Assembly (NCBI RefSeq): GCF_030378205.1
Contig: NZ_CP127385.1
Location: forward strand, 1,962,001-2,026,000
Reading direction: 5' to 3'
DNA: 64,000 nt
From: Bradyrhizobium sp. NP1
Lineage (GTDB): Bacteria > Pseudomonadota > Alphaproteobacteria > Rhizobiales > Xanthobacteraceae
Shown here: piece by piece, positions 47,545 to 55,895 of the stretch
Layout: each line of letters begins with the position of its first letter
Position numbering within the stretch: the first letter of the stretch is position 1
Notes under the pieces: generated by a model
Told to the model about the DNA's origin: nothing
Database searches by the model: none
The model's input: only the letters and a program-made list of their open reading frames with translations
Position numbers and translations under genes: made by a program

Positions 47545-48882
47545 TTACGCTGCGCGCTTGAGCGCGTCACCCAGGATCGAGACCATCTCGCCGATCTGCG
47601 CCGCTTCCACGATCAGCGGCGGCGACAGCGCGATGATGTCGCCGGTGACGCGGATCAAGAGACCCTTGTTGAAGCAGTCCACGAACACCTCGTAGGCGCG
47701 CGCTCCCGGCGCCCCCGGCCGCGACGAAAGCTCGATGCCGGCAACGAGCCCGATGGTCCTGATGTCGATGACGTTGGGCAGGCTCTTCAGGCCGTGCATC
47801 GCCTCGGTCCAGGTTTCCTTGAGGCTCGCGCCGCGGGTCAGGAGGCCCTCGGACTCGTAGATGTCGAGCGTCGCCATGCCGGCGGCGCAGCCGACCGGGT
47901 GACCCGAATAGGTGTAGCCGTGGAACAGCTCGATCACCTCGGCAGGTCCGGTCATCATCGCATCGTGGATTTCGCGCTTGGCGAACACCGCGCCCATCGG
48001 GATCGCGCCATTGGTCAGCCCCTTGGCGGTCGTGATGAGGTCGGGAACGACGCCGAAATAGTCGGCCGCGAACGGCGTGCCCAGCCGGCCGAAGCCGGTG
48101 ATGACCTCGTCGAAGATCAGCAGGATGCCGTGGCGCGTTGCGATCTCGCGCAGCCGCTGCAGATAGCCCTTCGGCGGCAGCAGGACGCCGGTTGAGCCTG
48201 CGACCGGCTCGACGATTACGGCGGCGATGGTTTCCGCACCATGCAGCGCCACCAGCCGTTCAAGATCGTCGGCGAGCTCCGCGCCATGTTCAGGCAGGCC
48301 CTTGGAGAAGGCGTTGCGGGCGGGATCGTGGGTATGGCGCAGATGGTCGGTGCCGGGAAGCTGCGGGAACACCCGGCGGTTGCTGACGATGCCGCCGACC
48401 GAGATGCCGCCGAAGCCGACGCCGTGATAGCCGCGCTCGCGTCCGATCAGCCGGGTCCGCGTGCCCTGGCCGATCGCGCGCTGATAGGCGATCGCGATCT
48501 TGAGCGCAGTGTCGATCGATTCGGACCCCGAGCCGGTGAAGAACACGCGGTCGAGCCCCGCGCTTGCGCCGCCAGGCGCGAGCCGCGCCAGCCGCTCGGC
48601 GAAGTCGAACGCGATGGGATGCCCAAGCTGGAACGACGGCGCATAGTCGAGTGTCGCGAGCTGCCGCTCGACGGCGCGTGCGATTTGCGGCCGCCCGTGG
48701 CCAGCATTGACGCACCAGAGCCCAGCCGTGCCGTCGATCACCCGCCGTCCGTCCGTCGTCGTGTAGTGCATCCCATCGGCGGCAGCGAACAGGCGCGGCG
48801 CCGTTTTGAACTGGCGATTCGCCGTGAACGGCATCCAGAAATTTTCAAGAACCGGCGTGTTTCGTCGCAACTGGATGGTCAT
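47545..48882 (-). CDS. Class III omega-aminotransferase (beta-alanine:pyruvate type)
   Basis: The 445-residue PLP enzyme has NFWMPFTANRQFK at its N terminus, typical of beta-alanine:pyruvate aminotransferases, GSGSESIDTALKIAIAY, LIFDEVITGFGRLG (cofactor Asp) and TTAKGLTNGAIPMGAVF with the PLP lysine. It moves an amino group from an omega-amino acid or amine to pyruvate. The ATG at 48882 follows GGGAGAGC. It is divergent from an XRE-cupin regulator, as is common for polyamine/omega-amino acid genes. Confidence 0.88.
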   Translation of the reverse strand: MTIQLRRNTPVLENFWMPFTANRQFKTAPRLFAAADGMHYTTTDGRRVIDGTAGLWCVNAGHGRPQIARAVERQLATLDYAPSFQLGHPIAFDFAERLARLAPGGASAGLDRVFFTGSGSESIDTALKIAIAYQRAIGQGTRTRLIGRERGYHGVGFGGISVGGIVSNRRVFPQLPGTDHLRHTHDPARNAFSKGLPEHGAELADDLERLVALHGAETIAAVIVEPVAGSTGVLLPPKGYLQRLREIATRHGILLIFDEVITGFGRLGTPFAADYFGVVPDLITTAKGLTNGAIPMGAVFAKREIHDAMMTGPAEVIELFHGYTYSGHPVGCAAGMATLDIYESEGLLTRGASLKETWTEAMHGLKSLPNVIDIRTIGLVAGIELSSRPGAPGARAYEVFVDCFNKGLLIRVTGDIIALSPPLIVEAAQIGEMVSILGDALKRAA

Positions 48883-48917
48883 GGCGCTCTCCCTTTGCCC
48901 CACCGGGCCACGAACGC

Positions 48918-49002
48918 GTTGTCGCAACAAGCCCTTTTCTGTTGTGACCTAAGCCATTGAAATATATGATAGTGTTTTGAGCGCGTTGCGATATTCGCAA
49001 CG
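48918..49002 (+). promoter_or_regulatory. Promoter and dyad operators between aminotransferase and XRE-cupin regulator
   Basis: TTGTGA (48942-48947) and TATGAT (48965-48970) are spaced by 17 bases and read into the regulator gene. Just downstream lies CGTTGCGATATTCGCAACG (48984-49002), a perfect dyad with 8-bp arms, and upstream is the related GTTGTCGCAAC (48918-48928). The dyads are probably bound by the XRE-cupin protein itself, allowing control of both divergent genes. Confidence 0.6.
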
Positions 49003-49024
49003 ACCGCAACGGCATGGCGATCGC

Positions 49025-49597
49025 ATGGAGAAAATGGGGAGTGCGTCCTTGGCTGATGACCTCGGCAACCGGCTTCGCTACGTGCGTACGCTGCACAACC
49101 TCTCGCAACGCGAATTGGCCAAGCGCGCCGGCGTCACCAATTCAACGATATCCCTGATCGAATCCAACTCCAGCAACCCTTCCGTCGGTGCGCTGAAGCG
49201 TATCCTCGACGGCATTCCGATCGGGCTTGCCGAGTTTTTCGGTCTTGAGCCGGCGCCTTCGAAGAAGGTTTTCTATCAGGCGGGCGAACTGCTGGAGATT
49301 GGCAAGGGCCCGATCTCCTATCGCCAGGTCGGCGACAATCTGTTCGGCCGCGCGCTGCAGCTGCTGAAGGAAAAATATCAGCCGGGCGCGGACACCGGTG
49401 TGATTCCGCTGGTGCACGAAGGCGAGGAGGGCGGCATCGTGCTCGCCGGCCGGCTCGAAGTCACTGTCGACGGCGAGCGGCGGATCCTCGGGCCGGGCGA
49501 CGCCTATTATTTCGAAAGCCGCCGTCCGCACCGGTTCCGCTGCGTCGGCCCGGTTCCCTGCGAGGTGGTGAGCGCCTGCACGCCGCCGACCTTCTGA
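49025..49597 (+). CDS. XRE-cupin transcriptional regulator (PuuR-like)
   Basis: The 190-residue protein has an N-terminal helix-turn-helix (LSQRELAKRAGVTNSTISLIESNSSNPSVGALKRIL) and a C-terminal cupin sensor (HEGEEGGIVLAGRLEVTVDGERRILGPGDAYYF, then RRPHRFRCVG). Such regulators of the PuuR type sense amines or amino acids. The frame opens at 48977, but the predicted transcript start and dyad operator lie at 48977-49002, so the ATG at 49025 (or 49034) is preferred. It is divergent from the omega-aminotransferase, the probable target. Confidence 0.86.
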   Translation: MEKMGSASLADDLGNRLRYVRTLHNLSQRELAKRAGVTNSTISLIESNSSNPSVGALKRILDGIPIGLAEFFGLEPAPSKKVFYQAGELLEIGKGPISYRQVGDNLFGRALQLLKEKYQPGADTGVIPLVHEGEEGGIVLAGRLEVTVDGERRILGPGDAYYFESRRPHRFRCVGPVPCEVVSACTPPTF

Positions 49598-49700
49598 CAG
49601 GCGCCAGAAAAAATACCGCTGGCTCGTCGGGCGCGACCGGCGCCGTTCGTCTTGTCAGGGATTGCGGGCCGCTGCGGTCAGCGGATCTCTGGAACGGCGC

Positions 49701-50213
49701 ATGTTTCGTGTCGAAGCGGACAGCCTGAAAGCCTATTTCGATGTCGACCGCGAGCGGAAGGGCGACTTGAAGAAGCTTGACGCGCTAATCCGCAAGGTGG
49801 CGCCGCAGCTTCGCCGTCACTTTCATGAAGGGACCGCTGCGGGCGAGGCCGGCATGCGCATGAAGATGATCGGCTACGGAAAGTTTCGCTATGCGATCGG
49901 TTCGGGCAAGCGGGCCGACTGGCCCGTGATCGGCGTCGCGCTCCAGAAGAACTACATCAGCGTCTATCTTTCGATCACCCGGCGCGGCCGTCCGATCGTT
50001 CAATCCTACGCAGGCAAGCTCGGCGAGATCAGGGTCGGTCGCAACAATTTCAGTTTCGTGACATCGCAGGATTTGAAGGTTCCCGCATTGTCGGCGCTGT
50101 TTGCCGAGGCTGCCGCGATCTTCAGGGCCGATCCGCAAAATCCGGTGCGGTACAGGGAGGGCGGTCGCCGGACGCGTGTCAGCGCACAGGACGCCGTTGC
50201 GCGTCGACCCTGA
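49701..50213 (+). CDS. DUF1801-like small protein
   Basis: The 170-residue protein matches the DUF1801 pattern: a helical N terminus (LDALIRKVAPQLRRHFHEGT), MKMIGYGKFRYAIGSGKRADWPVIGVALQKNYISVYL in the middle and IRVGRNNFSFVTSQDLKVPALSALFAEAA at the end, the last being the usual small-molecule or DNA-contact region of this uncharacterised fold. Function unknown. An earlier in-frame start at 49662 is possible. It is followed after 133 bases by the LacI-controlled operon and seems independent of it. Confidence 0.7.
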   Translation: MFRVEADSLKAYFDVDRERKGDLKKLDALIRKVAPQLRRHFHEGTAAGEAGMRMKMIGYGKFRYAIGSGKRADWPVIGVALQKNYISVYLSITRRGRPIVQSYAGKLGEIRVGRNNFSFVTSQDLKVPALSALFAEAAAIFRADPQNPVRYREGGRRTRVSAQDAVARRP

Positions 50214-50279
50214 TCGCGTCACCGGTGGCGTGATGTGATGCCGAATGGGTGACATGTGCGCCGCGTCCGCGCAATCGCA

Positions 50280-50320
50280 TTGACAGCGGCTGCGTTCGAG
50301 CTAGGATGCAATCGATTGCA
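50280..50320 (+). promoter_or_regulatory. Promoter with LacI-type operator, importer-amidohydrolase operon
   Basis: TTGACA (50280-50285) and TAGGAT (50302-50307) are spaced by 16 bases. TGCAATCGATTGCA (50307-50320), a perfect 14-bp palindrome with the central CG typical of LacI-family sites, overlaps the expected transcription start. The LacI-family gene at 57253 carries the same site with one mismatch upstream (58375-58388), so this is almost certainly its operator. Confidence 0.7.
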
Positions 50321-50346
50321 AAGACACAAACGTCAAAGGGAAGCGA

Positions 50347-51408
50347 ATGACCAAGGCGACACGGCGCCAGTTTCTGGCGGGATCGGCCCTCACCGCGGCA
50401 GGTTTGGTTGGCGCGCCCTATGTGTATGCGCAATCCGATTTTCTGGAACCTGTCCGGATCAGGATGGGCTACGCGCCCTACATCTCGGCCGGCCCGTATT
50501 ACATCGCGCAGGAAAAGAGTTACTTCAAGAAGCTCAAGATCGACATCGTGCCTTCGAGCCATGTCGATGGCTCGCTGTCGATGCCCTCGCTGATTGCGGG
50601 GGAGCTCGACATCACCGGTGCGACCTTGAGCGCCGGCCTGTTCAATCTGATGACCAAGGGCTCGGACCTGCGTCTGTTCTTCGAACGCGGCCGCGAATCG
50701 CCGGGCTGGGGGTCGAATGCGATCCTGGTTTCGAACGAGATGTGGGAGAAGGGTTTTCGCAACGTCGACGGCTACAAGTTCGCCAAAGGCGCGAAGATCG
50801 GCATCTCCTCGCGCGGCAGCGTCGCGCATTACCTTCACACCGTGGGGCTGGAGCGCGCAGGCCTGAAGGTGGATGACGCCGAGTGGCAATGGGGCCTCAC
50901 GCCTCAGGTCAGCCTGCCCCTGATGCAGCAGAATCGCCTCGACGTCCTCAATTTGCCGCTGCCAGGCGCCTATGCCGCGCAAAGCAAGGGCATCGGCAAG
51001 GTCGCGACCTGGAGCGACGAGCTTGCGCCCGATTTCGTGCTCGCCTGCTCGGTGGCGAGCCGAAAATTCCTGCGCGAGCAGCATTCAGCGGCAGTGCGCT
51101 TCTCGATGGCGATCATGCAGGCCAATGCCGAGTACATGGATGCCGCCAAGACCGGCAATCCCGAAGTGCTGAAGATCATCGCCGACAACACCGGCCTTGC
51201 GGTATCTGTGATCGACGAGACCCGGCCGCGCTGGACCTATATGGTGATCGACGGCACGCCGAACATGCCCTCGATCGTCGCGCAGCAGCGCTTCTGGCAC
51301 GACCGCACCGACCTGTTGGCCAAGACGGTGCCGGAGGACGAGCTGTTCGACGACCGCGCCATCAAGGAAGCCAAGCAGCGGCTCGCCGAAAAGAATCCAT
51401 TCAACTGA
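50347..51408 (+). CDS. NitT/TauT-type ABC substrate-binding protein with Tat-like signal
   Basis: The 353-residue receptor starts with a twin-arginine-like signal (TRRQFLAGSALTAAGLVGAPYVYA) and has the NMT1/SsuA fold pattern RIRMGYAPYISAGPYYIAQEKSYFKKLKIDIV and LIAGELDITGATLSAGLFNLM. Members bind sulfonates, nitrate, pyrimidines or other small N-compounds. Ligand unknown; the amidohydrolases downstream suggest a nitrogen heterocycle or amide. It follows AAAGGGAAGCGA and opens an operon running to 57256. Confidence 0.88.
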   Translation: MTKATRRQFLAGSALTAAGLVGAPYVYAQSDFLEPVRIRMGYAPYISAGPYYIAQEKSYFKKLKIDIVPSSHVDGSLSMPSLIAGELDITGATLSAGLFNLMTKGSDLRLFFERGRESPGWGSNAILVSNEMWEKGFRNVDGYKFAKGAKIGISSRGSVAHYLHTVGLERAGLKVDDAEWQWGLTPQVSLPLMQQNRLDVLNLPLPGAYAAQSKGIGKVATWSDELAPDFVLACSVASRKFLREQHSAAVRFSMAIMQANAEYMDAAKTGNPEVLKIIADNTGLAVSVIDETRPRWTYMVIDGTPNMPSIVAQQRFWHDRTDLLAKTVPEDELFDDRAIKEAKQRLAEKNPFN

Positions 51409-51450
51409 TCCCGCCGTTCGCCGATCAAGCGCAGTCCGAGAATTCCTGGC

Positions 51451-52251
51451 ATGTCATTCGAAGCCATCTCCATCGAAGGCCTTTCCCATCGTTTCCTGAG
51501 CAAGAGCCGCGCGCCGACGGTCGCGCTCTCCGACGTCTCGCTGCAGTTTCCCGCCGGGAAAGTGACCTCGATCGTCGGCCCGTCCGGTTGCGGCAAGTCG
51601 ACGCTGCTGCTCATCATGCGCGGGCTCGTGAAGGCGAGCGAAGGCGAGGTGCGATTTCTCTATGGCGACGGCAAGGGGGAGCCGACCGCGGGCGGACCGC
51701 CGCGGATGGCAACGGTGTGGCAGTCGTTCAACCTCCTGCCGTGGCGCACGGTGATCGACAACGTCGCCTTCGGCCTCGAGCTGACGGGCGTGCCGCTCGA
51801 GGAGCGTCGTGCGAAAGCGATGGCCGCGATCCGGGCGGTCGAGCTCTCCGGCTTCGAGCAGCATTATCCCGGCCAGCTTTCCGGCGGCATGAAGCAGCGC
51901 GTCGGGCTGGCGCGCGGCATCGTGATGTCACCGGACATCCTGTTCCTCGACGAGCCCTTCGGCGCGCTCGATGCGCAGACCAGGCTTTACCTGCAGGAGC
52001 AATTGTCGACGCTGGTCGAGCAGAGCGCCAAGACCATCATCCTCATCACCCATTCGATCGAGGAGGCGATCTTCCTCGGCGACCGCGTGGTGGTGATGAC
52101 GGCGCGACCCGGCCGCGTGGCGGCGACGCTCGACATCGACCTGCCGCGCCCGCGGAACTTCGAGGTCCAGAAGCAGAAGTCGTTCAGCGACCTGTTTTCC
52201 GAAATCTACGGCCTGTTGCGCGACGAAGTCCGCAAGTCGATGCTGAACTGA
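51451..52251 (+). CDS. NitT/TauT-type ABC transporter ATPase
   Basis: The 266-residue ATPase has Walker [18 protein letters not shown], the Q-loop [22 protein letters not shown], signature [17 protein letters not shown], Walker [17 protein letters not shown] and H-loop [18 protein letters not shown], as in SsuB/TauB. It is 42 bases after the receptor gene and 13 before the permease gene. Confidence 0.92.
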   Translation: MSFEAISIEGLSHRFLSKSRAPTVALSDVSLQFPAGKVTSIVGPSGCGKSTLLLIMRGLVKASEGEVRFLYGDGKGEPTAGGPPRMATVWQSFNLLPWRTVIDNVAFGLELTGVPLEERRAKAMAAIRAVELSGFEQHYPGQLSGGMKQRVGLARGIVMSPDILFLDEPFGALDAQTRLYLQEQLSTLVEQSAKTIILITHSIEEAIFLGDRVVVMTARPGRVAATLDIDLPRPRNFEVQKQKSFSDLFSEIYGLLRDEVRKSMLN

Positions 52252-52264
52252 AGGACGCGAGGCG

Positions 52265-53089
52265 ATGACACAGGTGGAACGATCCGCGGAGATCGAAGCC
52301 GCGACCTCGCGGTCGATGGAGGCGCAGGAGACGCGGCTGCGCGACGATACCTGGTGGTACGGCCCGGTCGCGCTCGCGCTGTTCCTGGTGCTGTGGGAAG
52401 TGGGCGTACGCCTCGGCAACATCCCGGAAGTGTTTCTGCCGGCGCCCTCGCTCGTGGTGGTGTCGCTCTACGACCTCTTCGCGCACAAGCAGTTGCTGTA
52501 CGATCTCGGGGTCACGCTTTATCGCATCTTCGGCGGCTTCATCGCCGCCGCCTTCATCGGGATCGTGCTCGGCCTGCTGATGGGTATGTCGAAGCGGATC
52601 TACGCAATTGCCGACATCTTCATCGCCGCGCTCTATCCGGTGCCGAAGATCGCGCTATTGCCGCTGCTGGTGATCTGGCTCGGCACCGGCAACATCTTCC
52701 AGATCGCGCTGTCGGCGCTCGGCTGCATCTTTCCGATCCTGATCAACACGATCATCGGCGTCCGCCAGTGCGACGAGGGGCTCATTCTCGCCGCGCGCGA
52801 TCTCGGCGCGACCAACATGCAGATCCAGCGCAAGGTGGTGCTGCCCGCCGCGGTGCCCGCCATCTTTGGCGGCTTGCGGCTTGCGCTCGGCATCTCGATC
52901 ATCCTGGTGGTTGCGGCCGAGATGCAGACCGCCCGCTACGGCCTCGGCGCCAAGCTGCAACTCGCAGGGCAAGTGCTGGAAACGGGCCAGGTGTTCGCCA
53001 TCCTGCTGCTGCTCGCGGCGATGGGAATCGTGCTGACCAAGGCGCAGGACCGGATCGGCAGCGTTGTCGATCGCTGGCGCGCGAAATGA
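52265..53089 (+). CDS. NitT/TauT-type ABC transporter permease
   Basis: The 274-residue membrane protein has about six hydrophobic segments (starting WYGPVALALFLVLWEVGVRLG) and the coupling-helix motif EGLILAARDLGATNMQIQRKVVLPAAVPAIFGGLRLALG of SsuC/TauC permeases. It pairs as a homodimer with the ATPase at 51451. A 28-base gap leads to the first amidohydrolase. Confidence 0.92.
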   Translation: MTQVERSAEIEAATSRSMEAQETRLRDDTWWYGPVALALFLVLWEVGVRLGNIPEVFLPAPSLVVVSLYDLFAHKQLLYDLGVTLYRIFGGFIAAAFIGIVLGLLMGMSKRIYAIADIFIAALYPVPKIALLPLLVIWLGTGNIFQIALSALGCIFPILINTIIGVRQCDEGLILAARDLGATNMQIQRKVVLPAAVPAIFGGLRLALGISIILVVAAEMQTARYGLGAKLQLAGQVLETGQVFAILLLLAAMGIVLTKAQDRIGSVVDRWRAK

Positions 53090-53117
53090 CAATCATGCCA
53101 CTTGCGGAGTGCTGAAG

Positions 53118-54491
53118 ATGAAGCGGATCTTGATCGAATGCGGCTGGCTCGTCACCATGGACGAGAAGATCGGCGACTTCCGTGGCGCGCAGTTGCTGAT
53201 CGAGGGCAGCCGCATCGCGGCGGTCGGCCGCAACCTCAATGCGGCGGCCGACGAAACCATCGATGCGCGCGACAAGATCGTGATGCCAGGGCTGATCGAT
53301 GCGCACATCCACACCTGGCAGGCCGGCTTGCGCGCGATCGGATCGGAATGGCTCGGGCCGGATTATCACAAGAACATCCACGCCAACCTCGCCACCCGCT
53401 ACGGGCCGGAAGACAATTACCTCGGCAATCTCGTCGGCGCGCTCGGCCAGATCGACGGTGGCGTCACCACGATCCTCGACTGGTGTCATAACCTGACGTC
53501 GCTGGAACATGCCGAGCGCTCGGTTGACGGCCTGGAGGAATCCGGCATTCGCGCGGTGTTCGCGCACGGCACCGCAAAGCCGCCGACCAAACCAGGCGAG
53601 TTGCCCTACACCCATGTCCCGCATCCGCGCGATCGCATCGAGGCCTTGCGCAACGGGCGTTTTGCCAGCGACGACCGGCTCGTGACGCTTGCGATGGCGA
53701 TCCTCGGCCCGCACTGGGGCACCTATGAGGTGGCCGAGCAGGACATTCGGCTGGCGCGCGAGCTTGACCTGCTGTCGACCTCGCACGCCACTCGCAAGCC
53801 TGCCGACCAGATCGCGCCGGGCGGCTACACCAGGCTCGCAAAGGCCGGCCTGATGGGCCCCGACCACAATCTGGTCCACGGCAACTATATCGACGACGAG
53901 GAGCTGAAGCTCCTGGTCGAGGCCGGTGCTTCGTTCACGGCAACCGTGCTGACGGAGCTGCACGGCCATGTTGCCGAGCCGGTGACGCTGCGGGTGCGCA
54001 AGGCCGGCGGCATGCCCTCGATCGGTATCGACGTCGAGCCGATTGTGACCGGCGAGATGTTCCGCGAGATGCAGGCGGCCCTGCTGCATGCGCGCTGGGC
54101 CTCGCTGCGCGACAACGCGGCGGCCGGCAATCCGGCGCCGCAGCACATTCCGGTCAAATCGCGCGAGGCGCTGGCCTGGGCGACGATCGGCAATGCGCGC
54201 GCGATCGGTCTGGAAGACCAGATCGGCTCGCTGACGCCGGGCAAGAAGGCCGACCTGATCATGCTCCGCGCCAACGACCTCAACCTGTTCCCGGTGCACG
54301 ATCCGTTGTTCTCGATCACCGATCAGGCTCACGCCGGCAATGTCGACACCGTCATGATCGATGGCGTGACCAGGAAGCAGGGCGGCAAGCGCATCTTCCC
54401 GGACGCGGTGCTGAACAAGCGCCGCGCCGAGCTGGTCGCCTCCGTCGAGCGCATCATGCGCGAAGGCGATTTCACGCTTAAGGTTGCGTAA
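53118..54491 (+). CDS. ATZ/TRZ-type amidohydrolase, paralogue 1
   Basis: The 457-residue enzyme has the metal motifs of cytosine deaminase/TrzA/AtzB-like amidohydrolases: GLIDAHIHTWQAGLRAIG (HxH, residue about 65), LLSTSHATRKP (third His), LVHGNYIDDEELKLL (fourth His) and SIGIDVEPIVTGEMFREM (Asp). These hydrolyse C-N bonds, often deaminating or dechlorinating N-heterocycles. The ATG at 53118 (MKRILIECGWLVTMDE) matches the starts of the two paralogues that follow. Substrate unknown. Confidence 0.88.
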   Translation: MKRILIECGWLVTMDEKIGDFRGAQLLIEGSRIAAVGRNLNAAADETIDARDKIVMPGLIDAHIHTWQAGLRAIGSEWLGPDYHKNIHANLATRYGPEDNYLGNLVGALGQIDGGVTTILDWCHNLTSLEHAERSVDGLEESGIRAVFAHGTAKPPTKPGELPYTHVPHPRDRIEALRNGRFASDDRLVTLAMAILGPHWGTYEVAEQDIRLARELDLLSTSHATRKPADQIAPGGYTRLAKAGLMGPDHNLVHGNYIDDEELKLLVEAGASFTATVLTELHGHVAEPVTLRVRKAGGMPSIGIDVEPIVTGEMFREMQAALLHARWASLRDNAAAGNPAPQHIPVKSREALAWATIGNARAIGLEDQIGSLTPGKKADLIMLRANDLNLFPVHDPLFSITDQAHAGNVDTVMIDGVTRKQGGKRIFPDAVLNKRRAELVASVERIMREGDFTLKVA

Positions 54492-54497
54492 CCGGTC

Positions 54498-55895
54498 ATG
54501 GCACGGAGCCTGATCGAATGCGGCTGGATCGTCTCGATGGATCCGTCGATCGGGGACCTGCGCCAGGGCGAGATCCTGATCGAGGATGACCGGATCGTCG
54601 CGGTCGGCCGCGATCTTCAAGCCGCGCACGACGCGGTCATCCGCGCTCCCGACATGATCGCGATGCCGGGGCTGGTGGATGCGCACCTTCACACCTGGCA
54701 GACCGGGTTGCGGGCCATCGGTTGCGACTGGGCGCATCCCGACTATTTCAACTATCTGCACGGCGGCATGGCGACCCGCTACGGCCCTGAAGACAACTAT
54801 CTCGGCAACTTGATCGGCGCGCTGAACCAGATCGACGGCGGCGTCACCACGCTCAACGATTTCTGCCACAACATCACCTCGACCGAGCAGGCGGGGCGGT
54901 CGCTGGATGCGCTGGAGGAAAGTGGCATCCGTGCGGTGTTTTCGCTCGGCGCCGGAAAACTGCCGCCCGACGGTGAGCGCGAGGAGCCGTTCGAGCGGCG
55001 GATCAATCCGCGCGAGCGGGTCGAGTCCTTCCGGAAGGGGCGGCTCGCCAAGGTCGACGCGCTGGTCACGATGGCGCTTGCCGTCTCCGGCCCGCACTGG
55101 TCCGAGCTTGATGCCAACCGCACCAACCTGAAGCTCGCGCGTGAGATGGGCTTACGCTCGTCCTCGCATGCGACCAAGCGGCCGGAGCTCGCGATCGCCC
55201 CGGACGGCTATCGGAGCCTGCTCGACGAAGGCCTGATCGGCGAGGATCACACCATCGTCCATGGAAACTATCTCTCGGACGATGAACTCAGACGCCTGAT
55301 CGACGCGGGCGTCGGCGTCTGCTCGTCGGTGCAGACCGAGCTTCGTGGCTATGCGGCCGACCCGCTGGTCAATCGCGTGCGCGCGCTGGGCCACGTGCCG
55401 GCGCTGGGTGTCGATGTCGAGCCGCGGGTGTCAGGCGAGATGTTCCGTGAGATGCAGATTGCGCTGCTGCATGCGCTGTCGGTGTGTCATCGCGACAATG
55501 CCCGCGAGGGAAAGCCGCCCTTCCGCACCGTCCCGATCCGTTCGCGCGAGGCGCTTGGCTGGGCCACCATCGGCGGCGCCCGTGCGCTGGGGCTGGAGCA
55601 CAGGATCGGGTCGCTGTCGCCGGGCAAGAAGGCGGATATCGTGCTGCTCGACGGCGCTGATCTCAACCTGTTCCCGGTGCACGACCCGGTGCTGTCGATC
55701 GTCGAACAGGCCAACCAGCATAATGTGGATACCGTCATCATCGACGGCGTCGTTCGCAAGCGCGGGGGCAGGCTCGCCTTCCGCGAAGACGTGTTGCGGC
55801 GGCGCAAGCAGGAGCTTGTCGCATCCGTCGAACGGCTGATGGGCGAGGTCGGCTATCGGCCGTTCGAGCCGGAAAGAAGGGCAGTGCAGCCATGA
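54498..55895 (+). CDS. ATZ/TRZ-type amidohydrolase, paralogue 2
   Basis: The 465-residue enzyme is clearly homologous to the genes on both sides. It has GLVDAHLHTWQTGLRAIG (HxH), RSSSHATKRPELA, IVHGNYLSDDELRRL and ALGVDVEPRVSGEMFREMQ (Asp), and shares ATRYGPEDNYLGNLIGALNQIDGGVTTL with paralogue 1. It starts 6 bases after paralogue 1. The three enzymes may act in sequence on one substrate or on related substrates. Confidence 0.88.
   Translation: MARSLIECGWIVSMDPSIGDLRQGEILIEDDRIVAVGRDLQAAHDAVIRAPDMIAMPGLVDAHLHTWQTGLRAIGCDWAHPDYFNYLHGGMATRYGPEDNYLGNLIGALNQIDGGVTTLNDFCHNITSTEQAGRSLDALEESGIRAVFSLGAGKLPPDGEREEPFERRINPRERVESFRKGRLAKVDALVTMALAVSGPHWSELDANRTNLKLAREMGLRSSSHATKRPELAIAPDGYRSLLDEGLIGEDHTIVHGNYLSDDELRRLIDAGVGVCSSVQTELRGYAADPLVNRVRALGHVPALGVDVEPRVSGEMFREMQIALLHALSVCHRDNAREGKPPFRTVPIRSREALGWATIGGARALGLEHRIGSLSPGKKADIVLLDGADLNLFPVHDPVLSIVEQANQHNVDTVIIDGVVRKRGGRLAFREDVLRRRKQELVASVERLMGEVGYRPFEPERRAVQP

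Noticed and set aside
48977..49024. Earlier start for the XRE-cupin regulator
   Set aside because: The segment contains the predicted transcription start and the dyad operator, so it is unlikely to be translated.
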